Notes: generated from the sequence alone by a model not told the origin. A stretch of DNA of 64,000 bases from an uncultured Bacteroidales bacterium (GCA_900318835.1 ONLW01000009.1:62001-126000); one strand, 5' to 3'. Positions 25,473-35,273 are shown, numbered from the stretch's first letter. Numbers and translations: made by a program.

Positions 25473-26641
25473 GGAAACTGTTGGGTTTAATCGGTCTAAT
25501 GGGTTTAATGGGGCTCCTGCCCATTAAACCCATTCTGTCCATCAACCCCATCCACGCCCAGGACACCAACCGCTTGTTCCTGCATGTAGACGGTTCCACC
25601 TTTTTCATCGACAACGAATACTTTGGCGACCGCATCAGCGGCTACACCCTGCCGGGATTTGTGTTACAACCCAAAGTGGAATGGAAACTGAATAGCGACG
25701 TAACCCTATCGGGCGGCCTGCACTGGCTTTACTACTGGGGTGCCCGCGACTATCCCGCCACAACGGCCTACGGTGCCTACCCGATATACGACAGCGTGTC
25801 GCATCCCGTGCACATCCTGCCGTGGTTGCAGGCGTCCGTCCGTTTCAACCCTTATGTAACGCTTACCATAGGTTGCCTCGACGACCACGGACACGACCTG
25901 CCGCTGCCCCTGTACGACTTCGAGAGGAAGATGGTTGGAGACCCTGAAGCAGGATTCTCCCTCTATCTCAATGCCGACTGGCTGACGATGGAGGTATGGA
26001 CCGACTGGCGAGAATACATCTGGAACCGCAGCCCTGTGCCTGAGCGCTTCACCGCAGGAGCAAGCGGAAGTCTGACAATTGAGAAAGAGGATTGGAAATT
26101 GTACTTCCCTTTGCACTTTGTGGCACAGCACGAGGGAGGGCAAAACATGAGCGTGAGCCACAACATCAACAACAATTTTAACGGTGCCACAGGCATGGGT
26201 ATCGGCAAAGTTTGGCGTGACTTCTGGCTTGACGCAAGTTGCCGCATGATGTGGTACCACCAAAATGGTAACGCTTCCATACCGTTCGAAAACGGCTGGG
26301 GGATTTTCCCTCAAATTGGATTCAATCACCTGACCGATTGGCGAATCTGCATCAACTACTGGCATGGCGAGAACTTTGTCCCGCTGCTGGGAAGCTGGCA
26401 TTTCAGCAACCTCTCGGCCAACACCGAAGGTCTGACCTTCGACCGCACTCGGGTGTTTTCATTATACGCAGATTGGAATTGGCGATTTGAGAATGGGAAT
26501 TTCCTTCTCTACGGCACCCTCTACCACTACCTACCTTCCACAGGCACCTTCGCCAACGGCACCACCAAAGACTATGGCCACCGCAACCAGTTCGCCGTTG
26601 GTGCCGCCATACTGTTTTACCCTACCGTTAAGCTACACTAA
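25469..26641 (+). CDS. outer-membrane beta-barrel protein of unknown function
   Basis: This 390-residue exported protein has many alternating aromatic strands (LSGGLHWLYYWGARDYP, DWNWRFENGNFLLYGTLYHY) and a C-terminal closing strand, so it is probably a barrel. I do not recognise the family. The signal peptide (GLIGLMGLMGLLPIKPILS, cleavage after IHAQ) is encoded by a repeat that contains a perfect 15-base inverted repeat at 25499-25535. The start overlaps the lipoprotein stop (ATGA at 25469-25472) and the stop abuts the ribF start with no gap, so the reading frame is tightly bound in the operon. Confidence 0.8.
   Translation: MRKLLGLIGLMGLMGLLPIKPILSINPIHAQDTNRLFLHVDGSTFFIDNEYFGDRISGYTLPGFVLQPKVEWKLNSDVTLSGGLHWLYYWGARDYPATTAYGAYPIYDSVSHPVHILPWLQASVRFNPYVTLTIGCLDDHGHDLPLPLYDFERKMVGDPEAGFSLYLNADWLTMEVWTDWREYIWNRSPVPERFTAGASGSLTIEKEDWKLYFPLHFVAQHEGGQNMSVSHNINNNFNGATGMGIGKVWRDFWLDASCRMMWYHQNGNASIPFENGWGIFPQIGFNHLTDWRICINYWHGENFVPLLGSWHFSNLSANTEGLTFDRTRVFSLYADWNWRFENGNFLLYGTLYHYLPSTGTFANGTTKDYGHRNQFAVGAAILFYPTVKLH
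25484..25548. repeat. palindromic tract forming a signal peptide
   Basis: GGGTTTAAT-type units run through the region. AATGGGTTTAATGGG (25499-25513) and CCCATTAAACCCATT (25521-25535) are exact inverted copies around a seven-base loop. The tract is read as Gly-Leu-Met/Pro-Ile-Lys-Pro repeats and supplies the hydrophobic core of the signal peptide. Confidence 0.85.
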
Positions 26642-27520
26642 ATGTTTTCTCTCTACGACATACACGGCCCCATCGCTTCCATCCCCGAACCCACAGCGGT
26701 CACTGTCGGTGTCTTCGACGGCGTCCACCGCGGCCACCGCGAGTTGCTGAAGGACGTATCTTTGGTTGTTACATTGACGTCGCATCCGTCGTTTGTGTTG
26801 GGACGAAGGGATAGCGAGTATTGGCTCGACGACCCCGACGAGCACCTGCGCCTCCTCTTCGAGGCCGGCGCCAAGTATGTCGCCGTGCTGCCCTTCACCC
26901 GCGAGGTGGCGAGCCTCTCGGCCTGCCAGATGGCACGTCTGCTATATGACCAGCTGCAGATGCGCAGCCTCTTGCTGGGTTACGACAGCCGCTTCGGGAG
27001 CAAGAGTAATGACGACTTCGACCGTCTGCCGGATTTAAGCCGTCAGTTGAGATTCACGCTAAAACGCGGTGAACCCTTCCTCGTCAACGGACAGCCCATC
27101 AGTTCCAGTCGCATCCGCGAGAGCCTGACAAGCGGAGCCGTTAAAGAAACCGCCTCGTTGCTGGGTCGCCCTTATGCTATCACCGGTACCGTGCTCCACG
27201 GTCGCGGCGTAGGCCACACCCTCGGCTTTCCTACCGCCAATATCGACCTCTCGCAGACCCGCAAGATGCTCCCCAAGGAAGGCGTTTACGCCGTACGTAT
27301 CGGTGAACACATCGGAATGGCCAATCTTGGCAAGGCGCCCACCTTCGGCGTGGAGAACCCCTTGTTGGAGGTCCACCTCCTCGATTTCGAGGGCAACCTC
27401 TACGGACAGACCGTCACCGTTGAATTCACCCACCGCCTTCGCGACATCGTACATTTCGATTCCATCGAAGCCCTCGAAGCCCAGCTGAAGAAAGACCTTA
27501 ACGCCTGCCGCCAGCTATGA
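26642..27520 (+). CDS. ribF: bifunctional riboflavin kinase / FAD synthetase
   Basis: RibF phosphorylates riboflavin to FMN and adenylates FMN to FAD. The 292-residue protein has the N-terminal nucleotidyltransferase domain with TVGVFDGVHRGHRELL near residue 20 (HxGH-like) and ISSSRIRESLTSGAV near 155. The riboflavin kinase domain follows, starting GTVLHGRGVGHTLGFPTANI near 183, with EVHLLDFEGNLYGQ near 242 carrying the catalytic Glu region. It starts directly after the stop of the barrel gene and overlaps the amidase start by four bases. Confidence 0.96.
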   Translation: MFSLYDIHGPIASIPEPTAVTVGVFDGVHRGHRELLKDVSLVVTLTSHPSFVLGRRDSEYWLDDPDEHLRLLFEAGAKYVAVLPFTREVASLSACQMARLLYDQLQMRSLLLGYDSRFGSKSNDDFDRLPDLSRQLRFTLKRGEPFLVNGQPISSSRIRESLTSGAVKETASLLGRPYAITGTVLHGRGVGHTLGFPTANIDLSQTRKMLPKEGVYAVRIGEHIGMANLGKAPTFGVENPLLEVHLLDFEGNLYGQTVTVEFTHRLRDIVHFDSIEALEAQLKKDLNACRQL

Positions 27521-28254
27521 AAGAACTGAATGTAACATTCTACCAACAGGACATCATTTGGGGTAACCCCGAAGCCAACCGTTGTCAGGTGGCAGCGGCT
27601 TTGGCCGCCTCATCCCCATGCGACCTCTTCGTCGTCCCCGAGACCTTCACCACAGGGTTTGGTGACCACATGGCAGCCTTGGCAGAGAAACCTTTGGGAC
27701 CCACCCTCCATTGGGCGCAGCAGCAAGCCGCCAAATACGACCTGTTGTTTGTCGGCACATGGATTGTCCGCGATGGCGAAAAATGTTATAACCGTCTCCA
27801 TTGGGTCTACCCCAACGGCGACTTCGGCTACTACGACAAAGCCCACACCTTCCGAGTCAGCGGCGAAGCCGACCAGATTGCCCGCGGCACACAGCGCGAG
27901 GTATTTGAATACAAAGGCTGGCGCATCAAGCCCGCCGTCTGCTACGACCTCCGTTTCCCCAAGTGGCTCCGCAACGACAGCCTTAGCTATGACCTCTTGA
28001 TAGTCTGTGCCAACTGGCCGGGCAGTCGCCACGAAGCTTGGACAACGCTGCTCAAAGCCCGCGCCATAGAAAACCAGTGCTATGTCATTGGATGCAACCG
28101 TGCCGGTGTAGACGGCGCCAACATTCCCTATACCGGCGACAGCGCCATCATCGACTACAAAGGCTTTGTTCTCCCCGGCAATTCCACCACCCTCCTCAAA
28201 GACAAACTCGACACTTTCCGCGAACACTGGCCTTTTTACCTTGACTTCGACTAA
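27517..28254 (+). CDS. nitrilase-superfamily amidase (YafV-like)
   Basis: This carbon-nitrogen hydrolase, probably omega-amidase type, deaminates alpha-ketoglutaramate or related omega-amides formed by glutamine transamination. The 245 residues show the Glu-Lys-Cys triad: VVPETFTTGFG (Glu near residue 41), YYDKAHTFRVSGE (Lys near 107) and IKPAVCYDLRFPKW (Cys near 141). The length and the C-terminal YTGDSAIIDYKGFVL match the YafV branch. It overlaps ribF by four bases and mutS2 starts immediately after its stop. Confidence 0.92.
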   Translation: MKELNVTFYQQDIIWGNPEANRCQVAAALAASSPCDLFVVPETFTTGFGDHMAALAEKPLGPTLHWAQQQAAKYDLLFVGTWIVRDGEKCYNRLHWVYPNGDFGYYDKAHTFRVSGEADQIARGTQREVFEYKGWRIKPAVCYDLRFPKWLRNDSLSYDLLIVCANWPGSRHEAWTTLLKARAIENQCYVIGCNRAGVDGANIPYTGDSAIIDYKGFVLPGNSTTLLKDKLDTFREHWPFYLDFD

Positions 28255-30699
28255 ATGAACAATATAGAACACAAACTAGGATTCGACCGCATCCGCCAAA
28301 TGGTGGCAGAGCAGTGTACTAACGCCCTCGCCGTCCGCATGACCGATGAGATGGCCTTCTCCTCCAACTACGAGCCGCTGTGCCACGAGTTGAAGCTCGT
28401 GGAGGAGATGCGCCAGATCGTACTCATGGAAAGCGGATTCCCCCAGCAAGACTTTATCGACCTCACCCCTATCCTCACCCACCTCCGCGTGGGCAACACC
28501 ATCATCCCTCTCGAGAACCTCTTTGATTTAAAACTCTCACTGCGCACCATCCGCGAGTGCTACTATTTCCTCACATCCGAAGAGCATCAGCAGTACGAGG
28601 CTCTACGCAACCTCGCCATCGAGGTGGAGCTGGGCTACGGGGGTAAGAGTTCGCAACTCAACGTCATCAACTCGCTTCTGGGCAAACTCATTGACGACCA
28701 TGGCGAACTCTACGACAATGCCTCCCCTGTCCTGGCCGAGATACGGCGCACCAAGGCCCGCAAGACCGCCGAGGTCGACGCACAAATCAGCCATACCCTA
28801 GCGCGTGCCAAGCGCGAAGGTTGGGCTCCCGAAGGCGCCGAGGTGACCATCCGCGACGGCCGTCCAGTCATCCCACTCCTCACCACCCACCGTCGCAAAA
28901 TCCGCGGCCTCATACAGGACGAGAGTGCCACACGCCAGACCGCTTTCGTGGAGCCCTCCGAGGTGGTGGAACTTGGCAACGACCTCCGCGAGCTGGACTT
29001 TGACGAACGCCACGAGATTCAGCGCATACTCCTCACCTTCAGCGACCGCCTGCGTCCCCTGCTGCCACAGTTGGACGAGGCCTACCGCTTCCTGGCACGC
29101 ATCGACTTTCTCCGCGCCAAAGCTCGCGTAGCCGTGGAACTAAACGCCAGCGTCCCCATCCTCCACCCCGACCCCCGCATCGAGTGGATGGATGCCCGCC
29201 ACCCCATACTCTACTTGCAGAAACGAGATGCCGTAGTTCCGTTCAACCTGAACCTTTCACCTTTCACCTCTCACCTTTCACCTTCCCGCATCCTCATCAT
29301 CTCCGGTCCCAATGCCGGCGGCAAGTCCGTCTGCCTCAAGGCCGTGGGCTTGATACAATACATGCTGCAATGCGGCATGCCTGTGCCGCTGCGCCCCACT
29401 TCCGAATGCGGCCTCTTCGGTTCCATTTTCATCGACATCGGTGACCAGCAGAGCATCGACAACGACCTCTCCACCTACACTTCGCACCTGCAGAACATGA
29501 AAGCGTTGCTTTCCGAGGCCAAAGAAGACACCCTCTTCCTCCTCGACGAGCTGGGCGGCGGCACTGAGCTCCGCTCAGGGTGTGCCATTGCCGAAGCCGT
29601 ATTGGAAACACTCTATAGTTGCGGAAGCTTCGGCGTAGTGACCACCCACTTTGCCGACCTCAAGTTGATGGCCGATAGCCTGCCCGGCATCGTCAACGGC
29701 GCCATGCTCTTCGACACCGACGCCATGCGTCCCCTCTACCGCCTCGCCGTGGGTCACCCCGGTTCAAGCTTCGCCTTTGAGATTGCCGAAAGCATTGGCT
29801 TCCCCAAAGATGTGCTCGATCGAGCCGGTGAAAAGGTAGGACGCGAGCAACTCAACTTCGAGCACCAGCTACAACAACTCGAACTCGACAAGCAGGAAAT
29901 TGCCCGCCAGAAAGAAGAACTGCGCGTAGCCGACGAGTTCCTCAACGAGGTGACGCAGAAATACCAGCGGCTGAACGACAACCTGCAAGCCCGCCGCCAT
30001 GAGATTATCAGCGGCGCCCGACGCGAGGCGCAGCAGATACTCACCGATGCCAACCGCACCGTCGAACGCACCATCAGCGACATTAAATCGGCCAAAGCCG
30101 AGAAGGAGGCCACCCTGCAGGCCCGCGCCCGTCTGGCCGAAGCCACACGGGAAAATGAAGAATTAAGAGTGAAGAGTGAAGAATTGCGGAAACTCACCCC
30201 CTCTCCACGCTCCACCACCACTTCTTCACCCGACGTCACCGTGGGTGCCATCGTGCGCATCGACGGGCAAGACACCTTCGGCCAGGTAGTGGAAATCAAG
30301 GGAAAGAAAGCCGTAGTGGAGAGCAACAGCCTCCGCATGACCATCCCGCTGGAACGTCTCTCGGCCACCGCCAAGCAGAAGATTCCCGTCTCCAAGAAAC
30401 CCACCGCCCAGACGTTCTCCTCCATCTACGACGAGATGAACGAGAAGCGAGCCCACTTCAACCCCACCCTCGACCTCCGCGGCCACCGCGCCGAGGAAGC
30501 CCTCGACCTGCTGCACAAGTTCCTCGACGAGGCCATCCTCCTCAGCGAGAAGGAGGTGCGCATCCTCCACGGCAAAGGCTACGGCATCCTCATGCAGGTC
30601 ATCCACCAGGAGCTGAAAGGCATGCACGAAGTCCGCACCTTCCACCCCGAGAAGGTGGAGCTGGGCGGCGTAGGCGTCACCATCGTCAACCTCCGCTAA
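28255..30699 (+). CDS. mutS2: endonuclease MutS2
   Basis: MutS2 binds branched DNA and suppresses recombination, and in some bacteria rescues collided ribosomes. The 814 residues comprise the MutS core and clamp helices (to about 335), the ATPase with IISGPNAGGKSVCLKAVG near residue 350 and LFLLDELGGGTELRSGCAIA near 425, a long coiled coil (about 525-640), a KOW-like segment (VGAIVRIDGQDTFGQVVE) and a C-terminal Smr nuclease domain (LDLRGHRAEEALDLL; HGKGYGILMQ). Two simple-repeat inserts are present, just before Walker A (29251-29284) and in the coiled-coil end (30154-30189). Its TAA overlaps the TAG of the convergent next gene. Confidence 0.96.
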   Translation: MNNIEHKLGFDRIRQMVAEQCTNALAVRMTDEMAFSSNYEPLCHELKLVEEMRQIVLMESGFPQQDFIDLTPILTHLRVGNTIIPLENLFDLKLSLRTIRECYYFLTSEEHQQYEALRNLAIEVELGYGGKSSQLNVINSLLGKLIDDHGELYDNASPVLAEIRRTKARKTAEVDAQISHTLARAKREGWAPEGAEVTIRDGRPVIPLLTTHRRKIRGLIQDESATRQTAFVEPSEVVELGNDLRELDFDERHEIQRILLTFSDRLRPLLPQLDEAYRFLARIDFLRAKARVAVELNASVPILHPDPRIEWMDARHPILYLQKRDAVVPFNLNLSPFTSHLSPSRILIISGPNAGGKSVCLKAVGLIQYMLQCGMPVPLRPTSECGLFGSIFIDIGDQQSIDNDLSTYTSHLQNMKALLSEAKEDTLFLLDELGGGTELRSGCAIAEAVLETLYSCGSFGVVTTHFADLKLMADSLPGIVNGAMLFDTDAMRPLYRLAVGHPGSSFAFEIAESIGFPKDVLDRAGEKVGREQLNFEHQLQQLELDKQEIARQKEELRVADEFLNEVTQKYQRLNDNLQARRHEIISGARREAQQILTDANRTVERTISDIKSAKAEKEATLQARARLAEATRENEELRVKSEELRKLTPSPRSTTTSSPDVTVGAIVRIDGQDTFGQVVEIKGKKAVVESNSLRMTIPLERLSATAKQKIPVSKKPTAQTFSSIYDEMNEKRAHFNPTLDLRGHRAEEALDLLHKFLDEAILLSEKEVRILHGKGYGILMQVIHQELKGMHEVRTFHPEKVELGGVGVTIVNLR
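29251..29284. repeat. intragenic CACCTTT/CACCTCT tract in mutS2
   Basis: A run of CCTTTCAC and CTCTCAC units encodes LSPFTSHLSPS between a conserved strand and the Walker A strand. The family has only a few residues here. The same unit order recurs in cinA at 37821-37855. Confidence 0.8.
30154..30189. repeat. intragenic GAAGAGTGAAGA tract in mutS2
   Basis: Tandem AAGAGTGAAG/AAGAATTAAG units encode Glu-Glu-Leu-Arg-Val-Lys-Ser repeats near residue 635, at the junction between coiled coil and KOW-like segment, where length varies in the family. Confidence 0.75.
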
Positions 30700-33494
30700 C
30701 GCGGCAGACGCTTCATGATACCGAAATAGTTCCAGCGACCATATTCGTAGGGGTCGTAGAACTCCGAAAAATCTCTGGGAGGAATATCCAGATAGAACCA
30801 CACATTGGGCAACGGAACCCTGCGTGTGGGATAAACCAGTGGTTGGCGGTGGATACCGTGACGGTAGTCACGCCAAATGGGTGCATACAAGTTGGATTGC
30901 ATTTTGAAACTGTTGTGATAATCGTCGCTGTACCACAACATCTTCCCCAATTCGCCCACATACCATCTCTGGGTGATATTCTCCACCACGCCGTGACAAG
31001 CGGAAACCACATTGATTACCACAATTCCCTCGCTCTCAAGCGGGATAGGAATAGTCAGAGTGCAATCTGACAGGCGGACATGCTGACCGCGAGGAACCTG
31101 ATTGTTGAAGCGCACCGTGACAACGGCCTGCTGATTGGGCAGCCAACTCTCGAGGTGCAGCCATAGGGTGTCGCCCACTTGCGTGGTGTTAGTATCTATC
31201 CAAACGTTGACGGGATACTCCACACTGGGCATACGGTCGGGATAGAGGGTGGTATGCGTGGTTCTTGCATCTCTCCCCTTGGGGTCGAACAGTGTCAGCG
31301 AAGCGCGATAGACTCCCTCGGCAAGCGGTGGCAGAGCAAACGCATGCATTCTTTCCTTGGTGGGAAACCGGCGCCGGGCGCTGAAAGCCAGCGTGTCGAC
31401 CTCCCAAGTATCGGTGTTGTTGCAGCGCCAGTCGTAGGCAAATAACGGATAGCGGCAATGGAAATCACGCTCGGAAATCGAATGCTTCGCCTTAGTGCTC
31501 ATCGCCTCGGGGTTGAGCCAATGGTCTTTCGGTACACACAGACGCTCCATGGTGAGACGCACCTCGGCCGAATCGTGCCACCATTGCGGTGCCACATAGC
31601 AAAAGAAAATCAGCGAGTCCCACGATTGACTATCATCTTCTCCGGCAAAGAACGCATAACGGCTATAATCCTCAGGTTCCTCTGTGCCGTATATTCCCAT
31701 CCAGTCAAACGATTCCTCATTCACATCTTCCTCTGCTTTGGTCGAGACCTCAATAATCCCGTTGTAGTCGGAATTGTCCCATATCCAATACTCTGTGCTA
31801 TCCTTTGGAAGCACAAAAGTGCCATATCCCGCTCCGCTTTTGTCGGTAACAACCTCGACAGAATCAAGTATTTCGTCTCCATAATCAGTAACAAGGTACA
31901 TTTTGTGTCTCATACCTGCCATCACGCCGTCACGGGAGAATAGCACACAATGGAAACGCACCGTGTCGCCGACGTGGGCATTGACATGATGCCACTCTCC
32001 ATCGATGCCGACATTGCAAAAGACCAATGAGTCATAACCCCATCCCTCGCTATAGAAACTTGCACTGCGCCCAAGGTCAATGTTGCCGTGCATGGCGAGG
32101 GCACACTTTCGGGTGGCAAGGTGCAGAAAGTCGAGGTTGTACATACCGAACTTGTCGGTAACGGAAGCATAAACAAGGCTATCTTCTTTCTCCACTTCCA
32201 CGACGAACCCTTCGACCGGGGCTCCTGTAATGAGGTTGAGGACATAGCCATGTCCATTGTCATCGTTCAGGAGCACCCAATTGCTGCGCACCAGTTCAAT
32301 CTCGGCCCAAGTGAGAAACTTCTTGTCGGCCGAAGCTTGCAACAGATAGCGTCCTTCCGCCATCGGCGGCAGATATACGTAAGCCTCATGCCATTGCTGG
32401 TCATCGTGGCGTTCCACCCGCATGTCCCACTCATATAGCGGTCGCTGGAAGGTGGTGTCTTCCAACGCATAGACCTTAATCCACACCCGCTTGGCATTGC
32501 GGTGCCACAGGGTAGTCAACGCCCATTCCGAAGCCGGAATCGGATATATGTGCTGCTGATTGACAGAGTGCATCAACACCTCCGGTTGCCTTATGCGCTC
32601 GGACAACACGCGGCAGCATGCCGCCGCGTCGCTCTGCGGCCAAAGCAGAATGGCGCTGTCGCACATCACCAAGGCACTGTCGAAACACTTTGAGCAGTCG
32701 TATTTTACAGCATCTCTGTAGTATTCTTTGGCCAACTGAAGGTAGATGTCGGCAACCAACGGCGTCGTGTCGTAACGGTGACGTGCCAATATTCCACGGA
32801 TACTATTAGTTCCCCATTGGTTTCGGTCGGCCACCTGCAACTCGACCCATATTCTGCCCTCCTGACTGTCGTAGGTTTTCAACAGCTCCGCCAGGATGGA
32901 GTCCATATAGAAGCATCTGCCATCAATCGCACGAAAAAACTCAGCCTGCCGCTCGTCGGGCAACAGACCATTGTCCCGCATCAACTGACCCATGGTCTCC
33001 TTTACATCGGGAATACTCTCCCTCGGATAGACATTGACAAACACCTCGTCCATCATGCCGCGGCATTCGTAAACCATGTATCGCTCGTCTTCGCCACAAA
33101 TCACATAGAACGGATGCTCCTTCGAGCCGTTGCCGCTGCTCCAAACTGCCGCCGTCAGCATCTGCAGCCGCCACCATTCGTGCTGCGTCGTGGGGTGCCA
33201 CTGGCCGAGGCTGTCGGCCAATCGCCGGTAGCTTCGTCCATAGTGCATCAGCGTCTGTGTGCTGTCGCCACGCAGGGCGGCACCATAGTAGAGGCAGCGG
33301 AAGTGGTCGACGGTCATCGTGGTGTCGCAGCGCTCGAAGCGCTTCACCAACTTCTTATAGTTATACTCGCCGAACCAACGCTTCGTCTCTTTCTGGATAC
33401 GGTCATAATTGGGCGGCATCGGCGCCGGGTTCTCCTGAGCCCACAAGCCTCCTATACTCAGTTCCAACAGCAATAACAAGCAACAATATCTCAT
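30696..33494 (-). CDS. alpha-2-macroglobulin-like protein without thioester domain
   Basis: This 932-residue exported protein (signal peptide ending LSIGGLWAQ) resembles the N-terminal macroglobulin half of Bacteroidetes alpha-2-macroglobulins. Residues 25-320 are mostly helical, with TPR-like spacing (YYRDAVKYDCSKCFDSALV). MG-type beta domains follow: WIKVYALEDTTFQRPLYEWD near 340, YLPPMAEGRYLLQAS, YVLNLITGAPVEGFVVEVEK near 425, HVGDTVRFHCVLFSRDGVMA, FALPPLAEGVYRASLTLFDP and VNVWIDTNTTQVGDTLWLHL near 775. There is no CxEQ thioester motif or complement-like C-terminal half, so it cannot trap proteases covalently. It starts ten bases after the interrupted paralog. Function unknown. Confidence 0.75.
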   Translation of the reverse strand: MRYCCLLLLLELSIGGLWAQENPAPMPPNYDRIQKETKRWFGEYNYKKLVKRFERCDTTMTVDHFRCLYYGAALRGDSTQTLMHYGRSYRRLADSLGQWHPTTQHEWWRLQMLTAAVWSSGNGSKEHPFYVICGEDERYMVYECRGMMDEVFVNVYPRESIPDVKETMGQLMRDNGLLPDERQAEFFRAIDGRCFYMDSILAELLKTYDSQEGRIWVELQVADRNQWGTNSIRGILARHRYDTTPLVADIYLQLAKEYYRDAVKYDCSKCFDSALVMCDSAILLWPQSDAAACCRVLSERIRQPEVLMHSVNQQHIYPIPASEWALTTLWHRNAKRVWIKVYALEDTTFQRPLYEWDMRVERHDDQQWHEAYVYLPPMAEGRYLLQASADKKFLTWAEIELVRSNWVLLNDDNGHGYVLNLITGAPVEGFVVEVEKEDSLVYASVTDKFGMYNLDFLHLATRKCALAMHGNIDLGRSASFYSEGWGYDSLVFCNVGIDGEWHHVNAHVGDTVRFHCVLFSRDGVMAGMRHKMYLVTDYGDEILDSVEVVTDKSGAGYGTFVLPKDSTEYWIWDNSDYNGIIEVSTKAEEDVNEESFDWMGIYGTEEPEDYSRYAFFAGEDDSQSWDSLIFFCYVAPQWWHDSAEVRLTMERLCVPKDHWLNPEAMSTKAKHSISERDFHCRYPLFAYDWRCNNTDTWEVDTLAFSARRRFPTKERMHAFALPPLAEGVYRASLTLFDPKGRDARTTHTTLYPDRMPSVEYPVNVWIDTNTTQVGDTLWLHLESWLPNQQAVVTVRFNNQVPRGQHVRLSDCTLTIPIPLESEGIVVINVVSACHGVVENITQRWYVGELGKMLWYSDDYHNSFKMQSNLYAPIWRDYRHGIHRQPLVYPTRRVPLPNVWFYLDIPPRDFSEFYDPYEYGRWNYFGIMKRLPR

Positions 33495-33503
33495 CTTCCC
33501 CCC

Positions 33504-35141
33504 CTATCTCATGTCGATAAATTGTCCAGACAAATCGAACGTCTCGTATGGATACAGGTCATCCCAATACCAGTCGAGCCGAGTGCGCCCCACGTCGACA
33601 CGCGCCGACCAGGACTCAAACTCGCCCTGCCATATCGACAGAAACTTCATCTGCACCACGCCCCGCTGACGTAGCGGCTGACAGAGTATCGTGTCGTCGT
33701 TATCAAAATGCAACTGCTTGACCTCTACAACCTTGCCATTCTCCTCCACCTGACATATCACCGTCACCCCGCTGTAGCAGCTACCCACTTTCACCCGCAG
33801 CGTGTCGCCCACCGCGTGGCTCTGCCCACTGATATTGTAGGCATAGAAGGGACCTCTGCCGAGGCGGTAACCTGGAGTGCAATAGTGGTAATAAAGCCTT
33901 TCGACGGAGTCGATATCCCCCTCAGGAAGAGGCATCTCAAGAATGATGCGATACAATCCGGAATCCAATTTGTCCAAACCGATACTCGCGGAGTCACCGT
34001 CGGCCATCTCGAAGTCGTAGGAAGCAGCGAGGGTCATATTGGGCTATTCTGACAACGAGTGGCGACTCATGGTGTCCATCAGCAGATAGGGGAATCGGCG
34101 GGCGAACTCGGCACTGTCTATCGAATGGTGGATGATATCTGCTCCTATCGGGATGGAAATGAAGGTGCTCATGCGCCATGGACGCGGTTCGCCAATGCGC
34201 ATCACCTCCGCATGCACTGGCACAAGGGAATGCCCGCCGCTGAAGTCCACCACTCTGAAACGCAGACTATCGCCGTCCGATGGAAGCCTCCGAAACTCAC
34301 GCTGATTATAGTGATACTGGTCAAACTCATCGTCATTTTCCTGCGTCAAATCCTGCGGACCGAACTCACTTCCGTCAGTCCTGTACAGGAGCATCTTCCC
34401 GCGGGGCTGCACCAGCATGGCTTCGCCGACACCAAATTCGTTAAGCTCGAAATGCACCACACCCGCCTCACGGCCGTCTTCCGCCAGCAGCCGTGCCTCG
34501 GGCAAAAAGCCACGGCAGGCTATGCGCAACGTGTCGCCGAAGTATTGGCCTCGGATAAAATAATCCTCCTTGAGCAGGATGCCCGTCGACTGTGTGCCGG
34601 CATCGACAGCGTATTCTTTCCAGGGCTCAAGGCCACTGAAACGATAAGCTCCCACCGAGTCGGTACGGCTCCTGGACACCAGCGTTTCTCCTTCGCTATC
34701 AGTCAGTAGCACCTCTGCACCCACCACCGGCTGGCCGCTAACGGCATCAAGCAAAAAACCTTCAGACCCAATCCAAAAATAGTTCTCGTCGCACTCACGG
34801 ATCATCACCGTGTCGGAACGGACAATATTCGCCTCTGCCAACCAGGGGCCCCCGCGCTGCAATGAGGCCCGCAGAAGGTAGCGGCCCGGCAACGCGGGCG
34901 GCAGATAGAGACACTCCGTGCCCTTGCCTCCTGCTATCTGCCACTCTTCCACGGCGCTGCTGTCGTCGGCTCGTTCCATCCGTATCCACAACGAATCCTC
35001 CATATTGCGAGCCACACCTACCATCGCCCACGTTCGCGCCGGATTGGCTCCCTGCCGCGGACAGAAACGGACTCTTCCACCCTGCCCGTATGATGCGCAA
35101 CCCATTAATACCAAAAGAATTATAACAAGAATACGTTTCAT
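33504..35141 (-). pseudogene. alpha-2-macroglobulin-like paralog split by an in-frame TAG
   Basis: Two open frames, 35141-34044 (365 residues) and 34037-33504 (177 residues), lie in the same reading frame and are separated only by TAG CCC AAT. Read through, they give one protein of about 545 residues. It is colinear with the second half of the neighbour at 30696-33494: CLYLPPALPGRYLLRASLQR matches its YLPPMAEGRYLLQAS, and LDKLDSGLYRIILEMPL after the stop matches LPPLAEGVYRASLTL. Translation starts MKRILVIILLVLMGCASYG, a lipoprotein-like signal, behind a consensus promoter at 35162-35193. A nonsense mutation is the simple reading. A second translation start at 34037 (MTLAASYDFE) or readthrough cannot be excluded. 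Confidence 0.7.
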
Positions 35142-35161
35142 CTTCTTTCTGATTCTGTTTG

Positions 35162-35193
35162 CAAAAATACATTTTTTTCCTCACCCACACAAA
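35162..35193 (-). promoter_or_regulatory. promoter of the interrupted macroglobulin-like gene
   Basis: TTTG (35193 to 35190), a 20-base spacer and TATTTTTG (35169 to 35162) on the minus strand fit the consensus. The transcript would begin close to the ATG at 35141. Confidence 0.78.
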
Positions 35194-35273
35194 ACAACTA
35201 TACATATAATATAACCGCAAATTTTTCGAATCTCTACAGACAGGAATAATTTTAACAACAATTAACACGAACA

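Noticed and set aside
30690..30705. Overlap of the mutS2 and macroglobulin-like stop codons as a sign of a frameshift
   Set aside because: Both proteins end at family-typical positions; the convergent TAA/TAG overlap simply reflects tight packing.
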